DNA of 64,000 nucleotides from Paracholeplasma manati (lineage in GTDB: Bacteria > Bacillota_I > Bacilli_A > Acholeplasmatales > UBA5453), in the NCBI RefSeq assembly GCF_025742995.1, contig NZ_JAOVQM010000003.1:62001-126000 (forward strand). The letters are read 5' to 3'. The notes under the pieces are model-generated. The model did not search any database. It had not been told where the DNA came from and saw nothing but the letters and a program-made list of their open reading frames with translations. Every line of letters starts with the position of its first letter. Position 1 is the first letter of the stretch. Position numbers and translations under genes: made by a program. Of this stretch, positions 38,762-49,800 are shown in pieces.

Positions 38762-39442
38762 ATGTTATTGAATAAATTCATCGACCACACCAAATTAGGA
38801 CCGAGTGTGGTGGAAGCTGACATCGTTAAACTATGTGAAGAAGCGAAAACGTATGACTTCATGAGTGTGTGTGTCAATCCAAATTATGTTAAGTTGGCTA
38901 AATCCCTTTTAAAGGATACCAACGTCCTAGTATGTACCGTGGTCGGTTTCCCTTCAGGTGCTCATACCACCGAAGCAAAAGCATTTGAAACCCAACAAGC
39001 TGTCTTAGATGGGGCCGATGAAATCGATATGGTCATTTCTGTCGGCAACTTGAAAGACCGCAAATATGATGCCGTATTAAAAGACATTCAAGGGGTGGTT
39101 AAAGCCGCTTCAGGTAAATTGGTTAAAGTGATTTTAGAAACTTGTCTTTTAACCGATGAAGAAAAAATCAAAGGCTGTGAATTGTCTGTTCAAGCCAAGG
39201 CAGACTTCGTGAAGACATCCACTGGCTTTTCAACCGGTGGGGCAACCGTGCATGACATCGCATTGATGCGTAAAACGGTTGGACCTAACTATGGTGTTAA
39301 AGCTTCTGGTGGCGTGAGAAGCTACGAAGATGCCATCCAAATGATCAACGCTGGTGCAACCCGTATTGGGGCATCATCAGGGATTAAAATTGTCACACAT
39401 GAACAAGGAGAAAAATCAAATGATTCCAACACCTCATATTAG
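38762..39442 (+). CDS. deoC: Deoxyribose-phosphate aldolase
   Basis: 226 aa TIM barrel. FIDHTKLGP start, Schiff-base Lys in [14 protein letters not shown], proton relay Lys in [11 protein letters not shown]. Splits deoxyribose-5-phosphate to acetaldehyde and glyceraldehyde-3-phosphate. Overlaps deoD by 23 nt; together with pdp and cdd forms the deoxynucleoside catabolic set. Confidence 0.97.
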   Translation: MLLNKFIDHTKLGPSVVEADIVKLCEEAKTYDFMSVCVNPNYVKLAKSLLKDTNVLVCTVVGFPSGAHTTEAKAFETQQAVLDGADEIDMVISVGNLKDRKYDAVLKDIQGVVKAASGKLVKVILETCLLTDEEKIKGCELSVQAKADFVKTSTGFSTGGATVHDIALMRKTVGPNYGVKASGGVRSYEDAIQMINAGATRIGASSGIKIVTHEQGEKSNDSNTSY

Positions 39443-40139
39443 TCTTACCGATAAAAATTTAATTGCGAAAACCGTATTGATGCCGGGTGACCCACTCAGA
39501 GCGAAGATGATTGCTGAAACATTCTTAACCGATGTTGTCCAAATCAACGCTGTCAGAAACATGTATGGTTACACTGGAAAATATAAAGGCAAACCTGTGA
39601 CTGTATTTGGTTCAGGTATGGGTATGCCATCGATTGGTATTTACTCGTTTGAACTGTATAACTTCTATGGTGTTGAAAACATCATTCGCGTGGGTTCCTG
39701 CGGCGCATACACGAAAGATTTAAATCTATACGACGTTATTTTAGTCAATGAAGCGTATAGTGAATCCTCATTTGCTAAAACGATGGGATTAACAGGCTCC
39801 AAAATATTGAAAGCCAATCGCGTTTTAAACAATCGTGCCATCAAAGCAGCTGAAAAGTTAAATATCCCTTTACACGTTGGTCGAATCCACTCTTCAGACG
39901 TGTTCTACAACCTCAAAGGCTCAGTACATGAAGCCCGTTTCAATGAACAAGGCTGCATCGCCGTTGAAATGGAATCCTTCGCATTGTTTGCGAATGCTAA
40001 AGCCCTCAACAAGAAAGCAACCTGCTTATTGACCGTTTCAGATTCCTTGGTTACTCACGAAGCGACGACTGCTGACGAAAGACAAAAATCCTTCACTCGT
40101 ATGATGGAAATCGCATTAGAAGTGGCCATCAAATCATGA
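39420..40139 (+). CDS. deoD: Purine nucleoside phosphorylase DeoD
   Basis: 239 aa hexameric type. [15 protein letters not shown] phosphate site, [22 protein letters not shown], and [12 protein letters not shown] with catalytic Asp in [10 protein letters not shown]. Start ATG 39420 has AAGGAG upstream, inside the end of deoC. ATGA overlap with the next gene. Confidence 0.96.
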   Translation: MIPTPHISLTDKNLIAKTVLMPGDPLRAKMIAETFLTDVVQINAVRNMYGYTGKYKGKPVTVFGSGMGMPSIGIYSFELYNFYGVENIIRVGSCGAYTKDLNLYDVILVNEAYSESSFAKTMGLTGSKILKANRVLNNRAIKAAEKLNIPLHVGRIHSSDVFYNLKGSVHEARFNEQGCIAVEMESFALFANAKALNKKATCLLTVSDSLVTHEATTADERQKSFTRMMEIALEVAIKS

Positions 40140-41347
40140 TTTTAATTGATCAAACCAAAAAGTTTAAGACTGTATTAATCACATTAAAATTCAAAAGAGT
40201 CGCTAAAGTGGATGAGTTTGCTTTCAGAACTTTATTACCAAGTGTTTTAAGAACGAAAACAAACCTATATAAAAATCGTCAACAATTCAATGAGAAACTA
40301 GAAAGTCTTTATGGCGCAAGTTTAACATCGAACACCAATAAAACGGGTATTTTGAGCATCATTCATGTTCAACTTAAATTGGTTAACCCAACCTTAGCCT
40401 TAGATGCCTCTTTATTTGAAGAAGGTTTAAACTTCTTAAAAGAGTACATCTATGGTCATAACACATTCAATGAAAAAGACTTTGAACTGGAAAAGAGTTT
40501 ATTGATTGAAGAAGTGGTTGCGAAAGAAAATGATAAGACACGCTTCGCATTGACCCGCTTATTCGAAGAAATGTGTGCGAACGAACTCTATGGTGCACGT
40601 GTGTCCGGAACAAAGGCACAATTAGAAGCATTGACTTTTAAGCAATTTAAAAAGATGTATAAAGACTTTATCCAAAAGGATGAACTACAAATCATTCTTT
40701 CTGGAGATGTCACCCCAGAAAATGTAGCCTTGACACAACGTGTTTTCCCAAATGCATCATTCTCAGCGATGGATTTCTTAGATTATGAAACCAAAGCTGT
40801 GAATACTGTGACAGAAATCGTTGAACACGATAAGATTAGCCAAACCAAGTTGAATATTGGGTATCGTTTACCAATCAGACAAGGGGATCCTAAACACGTC
40901 GCTGCTGTGTTATTTAATGCAGCATTGGGTGGCTATGTACATTCGAGATTGTTCTTAAATGTGAGAGAAAAACACTCTTTATGTTATTATGTTTCATCGG
41001 TTTATGACGCTTATAAAGGCATCATGTTCATCTATTCAGGTGTCGATGCGAAGCGTTTAGATTTAGCCAAAAAAGTCATTGATGAAGAAGTCAAACGTAT
41101 GTGTACTGAACGCATCAGTGAAAAAGAATTGGCCTTATCAAAACAAGCCTTAATCAATGATTTGAAAGAATCTGAAGATTCACAAGGCGCAAGACAAAAC
41201 CTCATGTATATACAAATGTTATTGGGTAAAACCCCAACCTTGGCTGAACGAATTGAAAAAATTGAACAAGTCACCCCAGATGATTTGTTAGAAGTGGGTA
41301 AATTGTTGTTGAAAGACACGGTTTATCTACTAGATGTGGAGCGATAA
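40136..41347 (+). CDS. M16-family peptidase-like protein without zinc motif (YmfF-like)
   Basis: 403 aa. Two M16 lobes but no HxxEH in the first half; C-terminal half keeps the Arg/Tyr-type substrate segment (YVHSRLFLNVREKHSLCYY). Such members are the inactive partner of an HxxEH subunit, here the next gene 3 nt downstream. Overlaps deoD by ATGA. Substrate unknown. Confidence 0.85.
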   Translation: MILIDQTKKFKTVLITLKFKRVAKVDEFAFRTLLPSVLRTKTNLYKNRQQFNEKLESLYGASLTSNTNKTGILSIIHVQLKLVNPTLALDASLFEEGLNFLKEYIYGHNTFNEKDFELEKSLLIEEVVAKENDKTRFALTRLFEEMCANELYGARVSGTKAQLEALTFKQFKKMYKDFIQKDELQIILSGDVTPENVALTQRVFPNASFSAMDFLDYETKAVNTVTEIVEHDKISQTKLNIGYRLPIRQGDPKHVAAVLFNAALGGYVHSRLFLNVREKHSLCYYVSSVYDAYKGIMFIYSGVDAKRLDLAKKVIDEEVKRMCTERISEKELALSKQALINDLKESEDSQGARQNLMYIQMLLGKTPTLAERIEKIEQVTPDDLLEVGKLLLKDTVYLLDVER

Positions 41348-41349
41348 TC

Positions 41350-42648
41350 ATGGAAAAAGTCTATTATGCTCATCTCAATGAGACTGTTTATCAACATACA
41401 TTAGCCAATGGATTACAAGTATACATGATTCCGAAGAATGACTTTCATAAAGTGTTCGCGACATTCACCACACATTATGGGTCATTTGATCAAAGTTTTA
41501 TTTCACCAAAAACAGGTAAGAAAGTCAATCAACCGGAAGGGATTGCACACTTCTTAGAACATAAAATGTTTTCTATGCCTGATAAAACAGATGCCTTCGA
41601 AACACTATCCAAATTTGGTGTAAACGCCAATGCGTATACCAATTTCGATCGTACAAGCTATTTGTTTTCAGGTACTAAAAACATCGAATCTGCACTCACT
41701 TATCTATTGGATTTTGTTCAAACACCATATTTCACAGTAAAATCTGTCAAAAAAGAACAAGGCATTATCGCCGAAGAATTGCGTATGTATGCCGATTATC
41801 CAAACCAACGTTTGTTCTATGGTCTCTTACAAAATCTATACCAAAAACACCCGATTCATGTTGAAATTGGTGGTACAGTAGAATCGATTCATAAAATCAC
41901 AGCGAAAAAGTTGTATGATGCCTATGAGACGTTCTATCACCCATCCAATATGGAAGTGGTTTTGGTCGGTAATTTTGACCCTGAAGCGATGGTTCAACTG
42001 ATTGAAGATAACCAATCTAAAAAAGGTTATTCCAAACAAGACCCAATCCAACGATTCATGCCTAAAGAACCTAAAGCCATCAGAACCAGTCACGCGGAAA
42101 TCGAAATGCCTGTGGTGATGCCTAAACTGGGCTTGGGTGTAAAATTGACACCATCTAGTGGCAAAGAAGCGCTAAAGAAAGACATCGCACTCGCCATCTT
42201 AATGGATATGTATTTTTCCAACTCAACCAAGAACTATCAACAACTCTTACAATCTAGATTGATCAATGAGTCGTTTGAATACACCAGCATTGAGGAAGAA
42301 AATGCATTTACCATGGCATTCTTTGGCGATACCGTGGACCCAACCTTGTTAAAATCTCGATTGACTCAAATGATTTTAGCACTCAAGCGTCAAAAACATG
42401 ACCCAGTTGTATTTGAAAGACACAAAAAGAGCACCTTGGGTTCATTTGTGATGAGTCTCAATAGTTTAGAGTCCATTTCAATGGGATTCACCAACTATTT
42501 GGCCAATGGGGTATCGATGTTTGAAGTCCCTGAAATCATTGAATCCATCACATTGAAAGACATTCAAGCGATTGCAAAAGACATTCAGCCGAAACGTATT
42601 TCAAGTTTTGTGGTCATGCCAGCGAAAGCTCAAAAAGCCTCTGTTTGA
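41350..42648 (+). CDS. M16-family zinc metalloprotease (YmfH-like)
   Basis: 432 aa. Inverted zinc motif HFLEHKMF (HxxEH) with downstream Glu in EQGIIAEELRMY; second lobe lacks zinc ligands. Cytoplasmic, no signal peptide. With the preceding gene forms the ymfF-ymfH pair of Firmicutes, likely a heterodimeric peptide-degrading enzyme. Confidence 0.92.
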   Translation: MEKVYYAHLNETVYQHTLANGLQVYMIPKNDFHKVFATFTTHYGSFDQSFISPKTGKKVNQPEGIAHFLEHKMFSMPDKTDAFETLSKFGVNANAYTNFDRTSYLFSGTKNIESALTYLLDFVQTPYFTVKSVKKEQGIIAEELRMYADYPNQRLFYGLLQNLYQKHPIHVEIGGTVESIHKITAKKLYDAYETFYHPSNMEVVLVGNFDPEAMVQLIEDNQSKKGYSKQDPIQRFMPKEPKAIRTSHAEIEMPVVMPKLGLGVKLTPSSGKEALKKDIALAILMDMYFSNSTKNYQQLLQSRLINESFEYTSIEEENAFTMAFFGDTVDPTLLKSRLTQMILALKRQKHDPVVFERHKKSTLGSFVMSLNSLESISMGFTNYLANGVSMFEVPEIIESITLKDIQAIAKDIQPKRISSFVVMPAKAQKASV

Positions 42649-42676
42649 TAAAATAAAAGCCATCCGTAAAATAATT

Positions 42677-42705
42677 AGGAAATTCACAACGAATTTCCTT
42701 TTTTT
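42677..42705 (+). terminator. Terminator of the surE-ymfH region
   Basis: AGGAAATTC-ACAAC-GAATTTCCT stem with T7. Confidence 0.88.
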
Positions 42706-42751
42706 ATATCAAAAAGAGCGATTGTTAACTTTAATACGCTCAATACTGCAA

Positions 42752-42780
42752 TTTTGTAAAGCAAAAAATATTCGTATAAT
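42752..42780 (+). promoter_or_regulatory. Promoter of the ssb-like gene
   Basis: TTTTGT (42752-42757), 17-bp spacer, TATAAT (42775-42780). Confidence 0.6.
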
Positions 42781-42800
42781 AAAGGACAAGGAGGTTAACA

Positions 42801-43157
42801 ATGCTCAATCAAGTCACTTTAATCGGCAGACTGACACACGATCCAGTCGTCAAAACAACCGAGGATGGCAAAAAAGTTTCGGATATTCAAATTGCAGTGC
42901 AGCGCGCTTTCAAAAATATGGAAGGCTTATACGAAACAGATTTCATCGGTTGTAGTTTATGGCAAGGTTCAGCTGAAATCATTGAAAACTATTGTAAGAA
43001 AGGGTCTATGGTTGCAATCCGCGGCAGGCTTCAAACCAAAAAACTCGAGTTGGCCAATAGTAAAGTTATTTCAGTGATCGAGCTTGTGGGTGAACGCGTC
43101 ATTCACTTATCTAGTACGTTCAAATCAAGTCCATCATGTCCAGAAGAAGACGCCTGA
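42801..43157 (+). CDS. ssb: Single-stranded DNA-binding protein, short form
   Basis: 118 aa OB fold: NQVTLIGRLTHDP, DFIGCSLWQGSAEIIENYCKKGSMVAIRGRLQ. Unlike a housekeeping SSB it has no glycine-rich linker and no DDDIPF tip, ending ...PEEDA. Probably a second SSB paralogue for a special task or the ancestral one with reduced partner binding. AAGGAGG RBS; monocistronic. Confidence 0.88.
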   Translation: MLNQVTLIGRLTHDPVVKTTEDGKKVSDIQIAVQRAFKNMEGLYETDFIGCSLWQGSAEIIENYCKKGSMVAIRGRLQTKKLELANSKVISVIELVGERVIHLSSTFKSSPSCPEEDA

Positions 43158-43170
43158 AAAGGGTCTTTTT
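43148..43170 (+). terminator. ssb terminator
   Basis: AGAC-(g)-CCT/AGG-GTCT stem with GAAA loop and T5, overlapping the stop codon. Confidence 0.7.
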
Positions 43171-43183
43171 CCATTTTATATCG

Positions 43184-43213
43184 ATTGTTAAAACAATGTT
43201 TTGTTGGTATAAT
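43184..43213 (+). promoter_or_regulatory. Promoter of pepV-thyA-folA-plsC
   Basis: TTGTTA (43184-43189), 18-bp spacer, TGG-TATAAT (hexamer 43208-43213). Confidence 0.7.
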
Positions 43214-43232
43214 TAAAAAAGGAGTTGATATT

Positions 43233-44609
43233 ATGAACATAAATTTTGTTGAAGAAGTGACAAAACGCAAAGAAGCCATTTTGAAAGACCTCACTGAGCT
43301 CATTCAAATTAATTCTGAATTAACCACATTTGATCCTAACCGTAAACATGCCCCATTTGGTGAAGGCATCGATGAAGCATTGACATTCATGTTAAACTTA
43401 GGTAAACGTGATGGATTCAATACGCTAAATGCGGACCATTATGCTGGCCACATCGAATACGGCAATCAAGACGCTTATGTCGGTATGGTTGGACACCTGG
43501 ACGTTGTGCCTGCAGGGTCTGGATGGTCATACCCACCTTATGGTGCAGTGATTGCTGATGGTAAGATGTATGGTCGTGGCACCGAAGATGACAAAGGCCC
43601 TACGTTAGCTGCTTATTACGCCATGAAAATATTGAAAGATCTTGGTTTACCGCTATCTAAACGCATCAAATTGATATTAGGTACCGATGAAGAAACCGCT
43701 TGGCGTTGTGTGAACTATTATTTCAAACACTATCCAGAACAACCCGTTGCTGGCTTTATTCCAGACTCTGAATTCCCATTAACCTATGGTGAGAAGGGTA
43801 TTCTTAAAGTTGTGGTTAAAGGTAAAATTGAACCATCGACATTGGTTCGTTTTGATGCTGGTTTAAGAGATAACATGGTGCCAGACCATGCCTTGGCAGT
43901 CGTTTCCGATTTAAATCTAAAAGCATCATTTGAAGCATTCTTAAAATCAAAAGGTTTGGTTGGTAAAGCGACTGAATCGAAAGAAGGTTTAATCCTTGAA
44001 GTCGATGGCAAGAGTGCCCATGGTTCTACCCCAGATGAAGGTGTAAACGCCGCTTATCTCATGGTTCATTTCTTTAACAGTGTCAGCATCAATAACGCTT
44101 TTATTGACGCCATAAACACCTATTTATTGGATGACACCAAAGGGGTTAAAATTGGGGTTGACTACCTAGATAAAGAAATGGGTCCAGTCACCGTCAATGC
44201 AGGTGTATTTAAACTTGAACAAAACCAATTCGAAATTACATTAAACCCACGTTATCCCAATGGGGTTGACCCAGAACGTTTCATCAAACGTTTTGAAACT
44301 GCTTTTGAATCGCTTGGTTTAAAGGTTGAACTTGGTAAACACCAACGCTTACTCTATGTGGATCCTAAATCTGAAATGATTCAAATCCTCATGGATACCT
44401 ATAAAAAATATTCTAACGATGTCGATGCAGTACCACTAACCACTGGTGGTGGCACATTCGCTCGAACCATGAAAAATTCAGTCGCATTCGGTCCGCATTT
44501 CCCTAATAAACCTAGTTACATCCACCAAAAAGACGAATACATCATTATGGATGATTTCTTTATGAGTATTGCGATCTATGCGGATGCGCTTTACCGTTTA
44601 GCGAAATAA
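43233..44609 (+). CDS. pepV: Dipeptidase PepV (M20 family)
   Basis: 458 aa. Zinc site [29 protein letters not shown] and PDSEFP; lid domain in the middle; C-terminal His in SYIHQKDEY. Cleaves dipeptides in the cytoplasm. ATG 43233 with AAAGGAG; stop overlaps thyA start (TAATG). Confidence 0.95.
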   Translation: MNINFVEEVTKRKEAILKDLTELIQINSELTTFDPNRKHAPFGEGIDEALTFMLNLGKRDGFNTLNADHYAGHIEYGNQDAYVGMVGHLDVVPAGSGWSYPPYGAVIADGKMYGRGTEDDKGPTLAAYYAMKILKDLGLPLSKRIKLILGTDEETAWRCVNYYFKHYPEQPVAGFIPDSEFPLTYGEKGILKVVVKGKIEPSTLVRFDAGLRDNMVPDHALAVVSDLNLKASFEAFLKSKGLVGKATESKEGLILEVDGKSAHGSTPDEGVNAAYLMVHFFNSVSINNAFIDAINTYLLDDTKGVKIGVDYLDKEMGPVTVNAGVFKLEQNQFEITLNPRYPNGVDPERFIKRFETAFESLGLKVELGKHQRLLYVDPKSEMIQILMDTYKKYSNDVDAVPLTTGGGTFARTMKNSVAFGPHFPNKPSYIHQKDEYIIMDDFFMSIAIYADALYRLAK

Positions 44610-45475
44610 TGAAACAATATTTAGACCTTTGTCGTCATGTGATGACTCAGGGAACCGATAAAGCTGACCGAACCAATACTGGCACAAAAAGCGTATTTGG
44701 TTATCAAATGCGTTTCGATTTATTTGAAGGATTTCCATTATTAACCACTAAAAAAGTGTATTTAAGAGCCATCATTCATGAATTACTCTGGTTCATTGCT
44801 GGCGATACCAACATCAAATACTTAGTCGATCATGACGTTCGTATTTGGAATGAATGGCCCTATGAGGCTTTCAAAAAATCATCCGATTATCAACAAGAAA
44901 CCATGGATGAATTCGTTCAAAAAATAAAAAATGATCCTGAGTTCGCCAAAAAACACGGCAATCTTGGCCCTGTTTATGGTGCACAATGGCGCAATTTTAA
45001 TGGGGTAGACCAACTGATGGAAGTCATTCGTCAAATCAAGCATAACCCAGATTCGAGACGAATCATTTTATCGGCGTGGAATCCAGCAGAACTCCCGCAT
45101 ATGGCTCTACCACCGTGTCATACGTTTATGCAATTCTATGTAGCGAATGGTGAATTATCCTTACAATTGTATCAACGCAGTGGGGATATTTTTTTAGGCA
45201 TCCCATTCAATATTGCCTCATACAGTCTATTTTTAATGATGGTAGCACAAGTGACTGGTTTGAAACCAAAAACATTCGTTCATACCATAGGTGATGCGCA
45301 TATTTATGCCAATCACTTTGAACAGATTGAATTACAGTTAACAAGAACCCCTCGACCATTACCAAAGATGATCATCAATCCCAATATTAAAAACATCACA
45401 GACTTCAAATTTGAAGACTTTGAATTGGTGGATTACAACCCATATCCAGCCATCAAAGGGGCAGTTGCTGTATGA
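44609..45475 (+). CDS. thyA: Thymidylate synthase ThyA
   Basis: 288 aa. Nucleophile Cys in [24 protein letters not shown] start, [17 protein letters not shown]. Makes dTMP from dUMP with methylene-THF; next gene regenerates the folate. Overlaps folA by ATGA. Confidence 0.98.
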   Translation: MKQYLDLCRHVMTQGTDKADRTNTGTKSVFGYQMRFDLFEGFPLLTTKKVYLRAIIHELLWFIAGDTNIKYLVDHDVRIWNEWPYEAFKKSSDYQQETMDEFVQKIKNDPEFAKKHGNLGPVYGAQWRNFNGVDQLMEVIRQIKHNPDSRRIILSAWNPAELPHMALPPCHTFMQFYVANGELSLQLYQRSGDIFLGIPFNIASYSLFLMMVAQVTGLKPKTFVHTIGDAHIYANHFEQIELQLTRTPRPLPKMIINPNIKNITDFKFEDFELVDYNPYPAIKGAVAV

Positions 45476-45945
45476 TTAAATTGATATGGGCGATGGACCA
45501 AAACTGGCTCATTGGTAAAGGGAATCAATTGCCTTGGCATTATAAAAAAGATTTGGCTTATTTCAAAGAAAAAACCAAAGGTCAACCTGTATTGATGGGC
45601 GACATGACCTATGATTCTTTGAAATCCTATTATAAAGAAAAACCACTCCCATTTGGTCAACTATATATCGCATCGGTTACCGATCGTGAATTTCCAGATG
45701 CCATTAAAGTTACTAACATCGATGCTTTTTTATCTACCCACAAAGATGATTTGTTTGTGATTGGTGGTAAGACCATCTACCGATTGAGTTTGCCTTATGC
45801 GGACCAACTCTACATCACGTTTATTGATAAATCACATGAAGGTGATGTGTATTTTCCAACGTTCGATTTGACACAATATAAACTCATCCAAGAAGATAAA
45901 GTAGATGAGTTGCGTTTCTGTGTATATGAAAAGGTGAAACCATGA
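45472..45945 (+). CDS. folA: Dihydrofolate reductase
   Basis: 157 aa. [19 protein letters not shown] with the catalytic acid region LAYFKEKT, and [14 protein letters not shown] loop. Typical thyA-folA pair. Overlaps plsC-like gene by ATGA. Confidence 0.96.
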   Translation: MIKLIWAMDQNWLIGKGNQLPWHYKKDLAYFKEKTKGQPVLMGDMTYDSLKSYYKEKPLPFGQLYIASVTDREFPDAIKVTNIDAFLSTHKDDLFVIGGKTIYRLSLPYADQLYITFIDKSHEGDVYFPTFDLTQYKLIQEDKVDELRFCVYEKVKP

Positions 45946-46778
45946 TTTCAACATTATTTATTGTCATATGGTTCTTAAGTGCCGGGTTCTTTTTTGGGTT
46001 AACATCCTCAGAACTTTGGCTCATCCCAATTTGGTTGATTGTCGGTTACGGTATTGCTTGGTTATCGATGGTTACGCTCTTGGTTCTCATGATGCCTTAT
46101 ATGAAGTTTACCAAAGTCAATAATCGCTTCAAGCATTACTATATTCGTAGTATTGCGAAATTCATATCGATTTTCGCATTAAGACTTCAAATCACTGTAG
46201 AAGGTAAGCATTTATTACCTACCGATGGCAGTTTTGTGATGTATGCAAACCATAAATCTTATGCAGACCCATTCATTTTATACCAGTTGATTGACCGTCC
46301 AGCGGGCATGGCTGCGAAGAAAGGGATTTACAAACTCCCTGTCATCCGAAATTACATGCCATGGTTTGGGTGCATCCAAATCGATCGTGAAAATAATCGT
46401 GAAGCTGCAAAATCGATACTAAAGGGCATTGAACAGATCAAACAAGGCATGATCATGGCCATTTTCCCTGAAGGTGGCATTAAAGACCGCAACGATGAAC
46501 AAATGGTTGCGATGCGTGCCGGTGCGTATAAATTAGCGACCAAAGCTGAAGCACCAATTGTTCCCATCACATTGATTGGTACCACCGATGTGAAATATAG
46601 AGCGCCTTGGCGCATGACCAAGATCAAAGTGATCATTCATGAACCGATTCATAAGGAAACCTATGAACAGATGAGTACCACCGATTTAGCTGACCATGTC
46701 ATGAAATTGGTGAACAATACGATTAAAGAAAAAACACCCCTTAAACAAGGACAAAAGACCACAGGTGCTCGAAACTAG
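45942..46778 (+). CDS. plsC: 1-acylglycerol-3-phosphate acyltransferase (PlsC family)
   Basis: 278 aa. Two N-terminal membrane helices, then NHKSYADPF (HxxxxD), CIQIDRENNREA, FPEGGI and PITLIGT motifs. Adds the second acyl chain to make phosphatidic acid. Last gene of the pepV operon; its stop lies in the terminator loop. Confidence 0.92.
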   Translation: MISTLFIVIWFLSAGFFFGLTSSELWLIPIWLIVGYGIAWLSMVTLLVLMMPYMKFTKVNNRFKHYYIRSIAKFISIFALRLQITVEGKHLLPTDGSFVMYANHKSYADPFILYQLIDRPAGMAAKKGIYKLPVIRNYMPWFGCIQIDRENNREAAKSILKGIEQIKQGMIMAIFPEGGIKDRNDEQMVAMRAGAYKLATKAEAPIVPITLIGTTDVKYRAPWRMTKIKVIIHEPIHKETYEQMSTTDLADHVMKLVNNTIKEKTPLKQGQKTTGARN

Positions 46779-46790
46779 CACCTGTTTTTT
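46761..46790 (+). terminator. pepV-plsC operon terminator
   Basis: ACAGGTGCT/AGCACCTGT stem with 7-nt loop and T6; overlaps the end of plsC. Confidence 0.88.
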
Positions 46791-46791
46791 C

Positions 46792-46808
46792 TTACATGAA
46801 TATTACAT
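46792..46808 (+). promoter_or_regulatory. TTACAT direct repeat before the hybrid kinase
   Basis: TTACAT at 46792-46797 and 46803-46808, 11 bp start to start, as for OmpR/PhoB-family dimers on one DNA face. The same arrangement precedes the response regulator gene. Confidence 0.6.
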
Positions 46809-46852
46809 CTAAAGTGAAAAGTAAGAAAACATATAAATGTATCGCACATGTT

Positions 46853-46861
46853 TGGTAAAAT
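46853..46861 (+). promoter_or_regulatory. Extended -10 of the hybrid kinase gene
   Basis: TGG-TAAAAT, 22 nt before the start; -35 weak, which fits activator dependence. Confidence 0.5.
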
Positions 46862-46882
46862 ACAAGTAAGTAGGTGAGGTTT

Positions 46883-49800
46883 ATGCATGACACTAACGCT
46901 TTAATCCAACTCATCAAAAAAGTCATCGAGAACAAAGTAGATCCCCAACAATTTACCAAATTATTGAAGGATTTTTTGAATTGTGAAACACTCTTTTTCT
47001 ATGGTATACGTTATGGAAAACCATTTTTGTATCCAGATGATTCAGTTCATAAGACTGCCATCGATCTGGCCATAAAATCTGGGTTAACACAGGTGAATGG
47101 GCTATCGATCATACCGATTGCAGATCAAAGTTATATGCTAACCGATACACCTTTAGCATTCACTGAAATCGAATGCATATTGATTGAAACCGCTTGGAAA
47201 GCCATCAGTTATCGTCAATATATCCAGTTTTTATCGCTGGTTTTGGATCATTCACCAGACTTGATTGCGTATAAAGATCGCAATCAAATCTATCGTTATG
47301 CGAATAAAAAAGCCAATGATAGATGGCCTCATTTGGATACGCTGATTCACAAACATGTCAGTGAAGTCTACCCTCCATATGAAGTCGATCGAATCACTGA
47401 TATGGATAATTATGTCTATGAGAAAAAAGCACCTCACACGTCCATCATTGAAATTTTATCTGAAAATGGGTATCTTACGGTTGAAAGTACGCGGGTACCG
47501 GTTTATGATGAGGGACAAATCGAAGGTATTTTAACCATCAATAAAAATATCACGGACATTAAACGGATTGAAAAGGAACTCAAACGCAGTTATGATTTCC
47601 AAGATATTTTGATTCAAATTGCGTCGGTATTCATCAATGTGCCTGTCGAACAATCGAATGAAGCGATATCCAAAGGCCTTGGGATGGTCGGAAAACACAT
47701 CCAAGCAGACCGGGTTTATGTATTTGATTATGATTTCGAAAAAGGCATTACCAATAACACCCATGAGTATTGTAATGATGATATTGAACCGATGATTGAC
47801 TTCTTACAAAACCAACCCATCGAGATGATTGATGCCTTTTGGATGGAAAAACACAAATTGCATGATAGTGTCTATATTCCTGATATCGAAGCGATGAACC
47901 ATGATTCTGAACTCTATAAAGTATTGTCGATGCAGGACATCAAATCCCTGTTAACCATTCCGCTTTATGATGAGAATCACCTGTATGGTTTTGTTGGATT
48001 TGATGCTGTAAAAGATTATGCCAAATGGACCGATGATGAACAAAAACTATTAAAGGTACTGGCTGAACTCATCGTCAACCTTAAAGTCAAACAAGCTCAA
48101 CAACAACTCCTCATCCAAGAAAAACAAAACGCTTTGAAAGCCTCAGAAGCGAAGGGCGAATTTTTGGCAAACATGAGTCATGAAATTCGTACCCCACTCT
48201 CTGGTATTTCAAACGCATTATACCTATTAAAGAACACTGAACTGACCCCTGAACAAACCGATTATCTTGACATCGCGAAGTCTTCGATTGAAAGTTTATC
48301 TCGAATCGTCAATAACATTTTGGACTTGTCGAAGATTGAAGCAGGCAAACTCGAACTCGAAATGAGTTCATTTGACTTAGAAAATGAACTTTATCAAATC
48401 ATTAAGATGCAAGAATATGTGGCCATTGAAAAGGGCTTAACTATCGAATTTGATTATGATTATAGTATTGTTGATGAAATCATCACCGATCGAACTCGTT
48501 TTAGACAAATTGTATTAAACCTCATTTCGAATGCCATCAAATATACCGACCAAGGTAAGGTTACGGTGCGAATTCGAAAAGTATCAGATACAACGCAATC
48601 GATGTCTATTCAATTTGATGTCATTGACTCAGGCATCGGTATCCCTAGAAAATTGCTATCCAAAGTTACTGATCCATTTTTTCAGATTGATTCATCCATT
48701 ACTAAAAAATACCCAGGCACTGGACTTGGGCTACCCATCGTGAAACGGCTCTTAGGCTTATTTAATAGCCAGCTCATGATTGAATCCGAATTGGGACACG
48801 GGTCGAAATTCAGCTTCACAATGACCTTTTCGATTGGTGTGAATAACCCCTATAAACGATTGACAGGTCTTAAAGATAAACGCTTATTGATCATCGAAGC
48901 CAAAGCCGAACACGCTTTATTGGCTCAAAAGTTCTTTCAAACATTGTCTGACGTGGTCGATATCCAATCGAATTCTATTGAAACAGCAGAGCGATATGAT
49001 TTTTTGATGATACAGCGCAACATGGATGATATCGATCGTCAGCACGTGGATTACTACCGTAGTATTTATGGGACACCTGATTCTAAAGTCGTCTTGTGTA
49101 GCCGTGAAGCGGTCACACACGCACCGAAAGAACTCCAAGAAAAATCGCTGGACTACGTGTTATCCATGCCAACCACACGTGAACGTGTGCATCAGTTACT
49201 CACCAACTCAGAAAAACAAAAATCTGTGTCCAATCCACATCAAACAGCGTTTTTCAAGCATAAGAAAGTTTTGGTCGTGGATGACAATAAAGTCAACCGT
49301 CAAGCGATGCAAATCATTTTATCCAAATCGGGTTTAGAAGTCATTCTGGCATCATCAGGTCTAGAAGCCATTGAACGCGTTCAATTGACACGCATCGATA
49401 TCATATTAATGGACATTCAAATGCCAGAAATGGATGGCTATGAAACCGCGAAAAAAATCCGGGCTTTAGGCTCCAAATACCAAAAAATGCCCATCATTGC
49501 TGTAACGGCCAACGCAACAGAATCCGCCAACGAGAAAGCATTATTATCGGGGATGAATCGTTCAATCACCAAACCATTCAAACCAGAAAACTTACTAGAG
49601 ATGATTAAAACAGTGATGGATGAAACACTTCAAAAAGCAACTGAGGAACCTTTATTACAAAATTTAAATAGAGAAGCCTTATTTAAAGCCTATGATAGCG
49701 ATGCATCTCTCATCTACGAAATCTTGAAAACATTCACTGAAGACTATCATGAACAAGTTAAGAAACTAGAAGATGCACTAGAAATGAAAGATTATGATGC

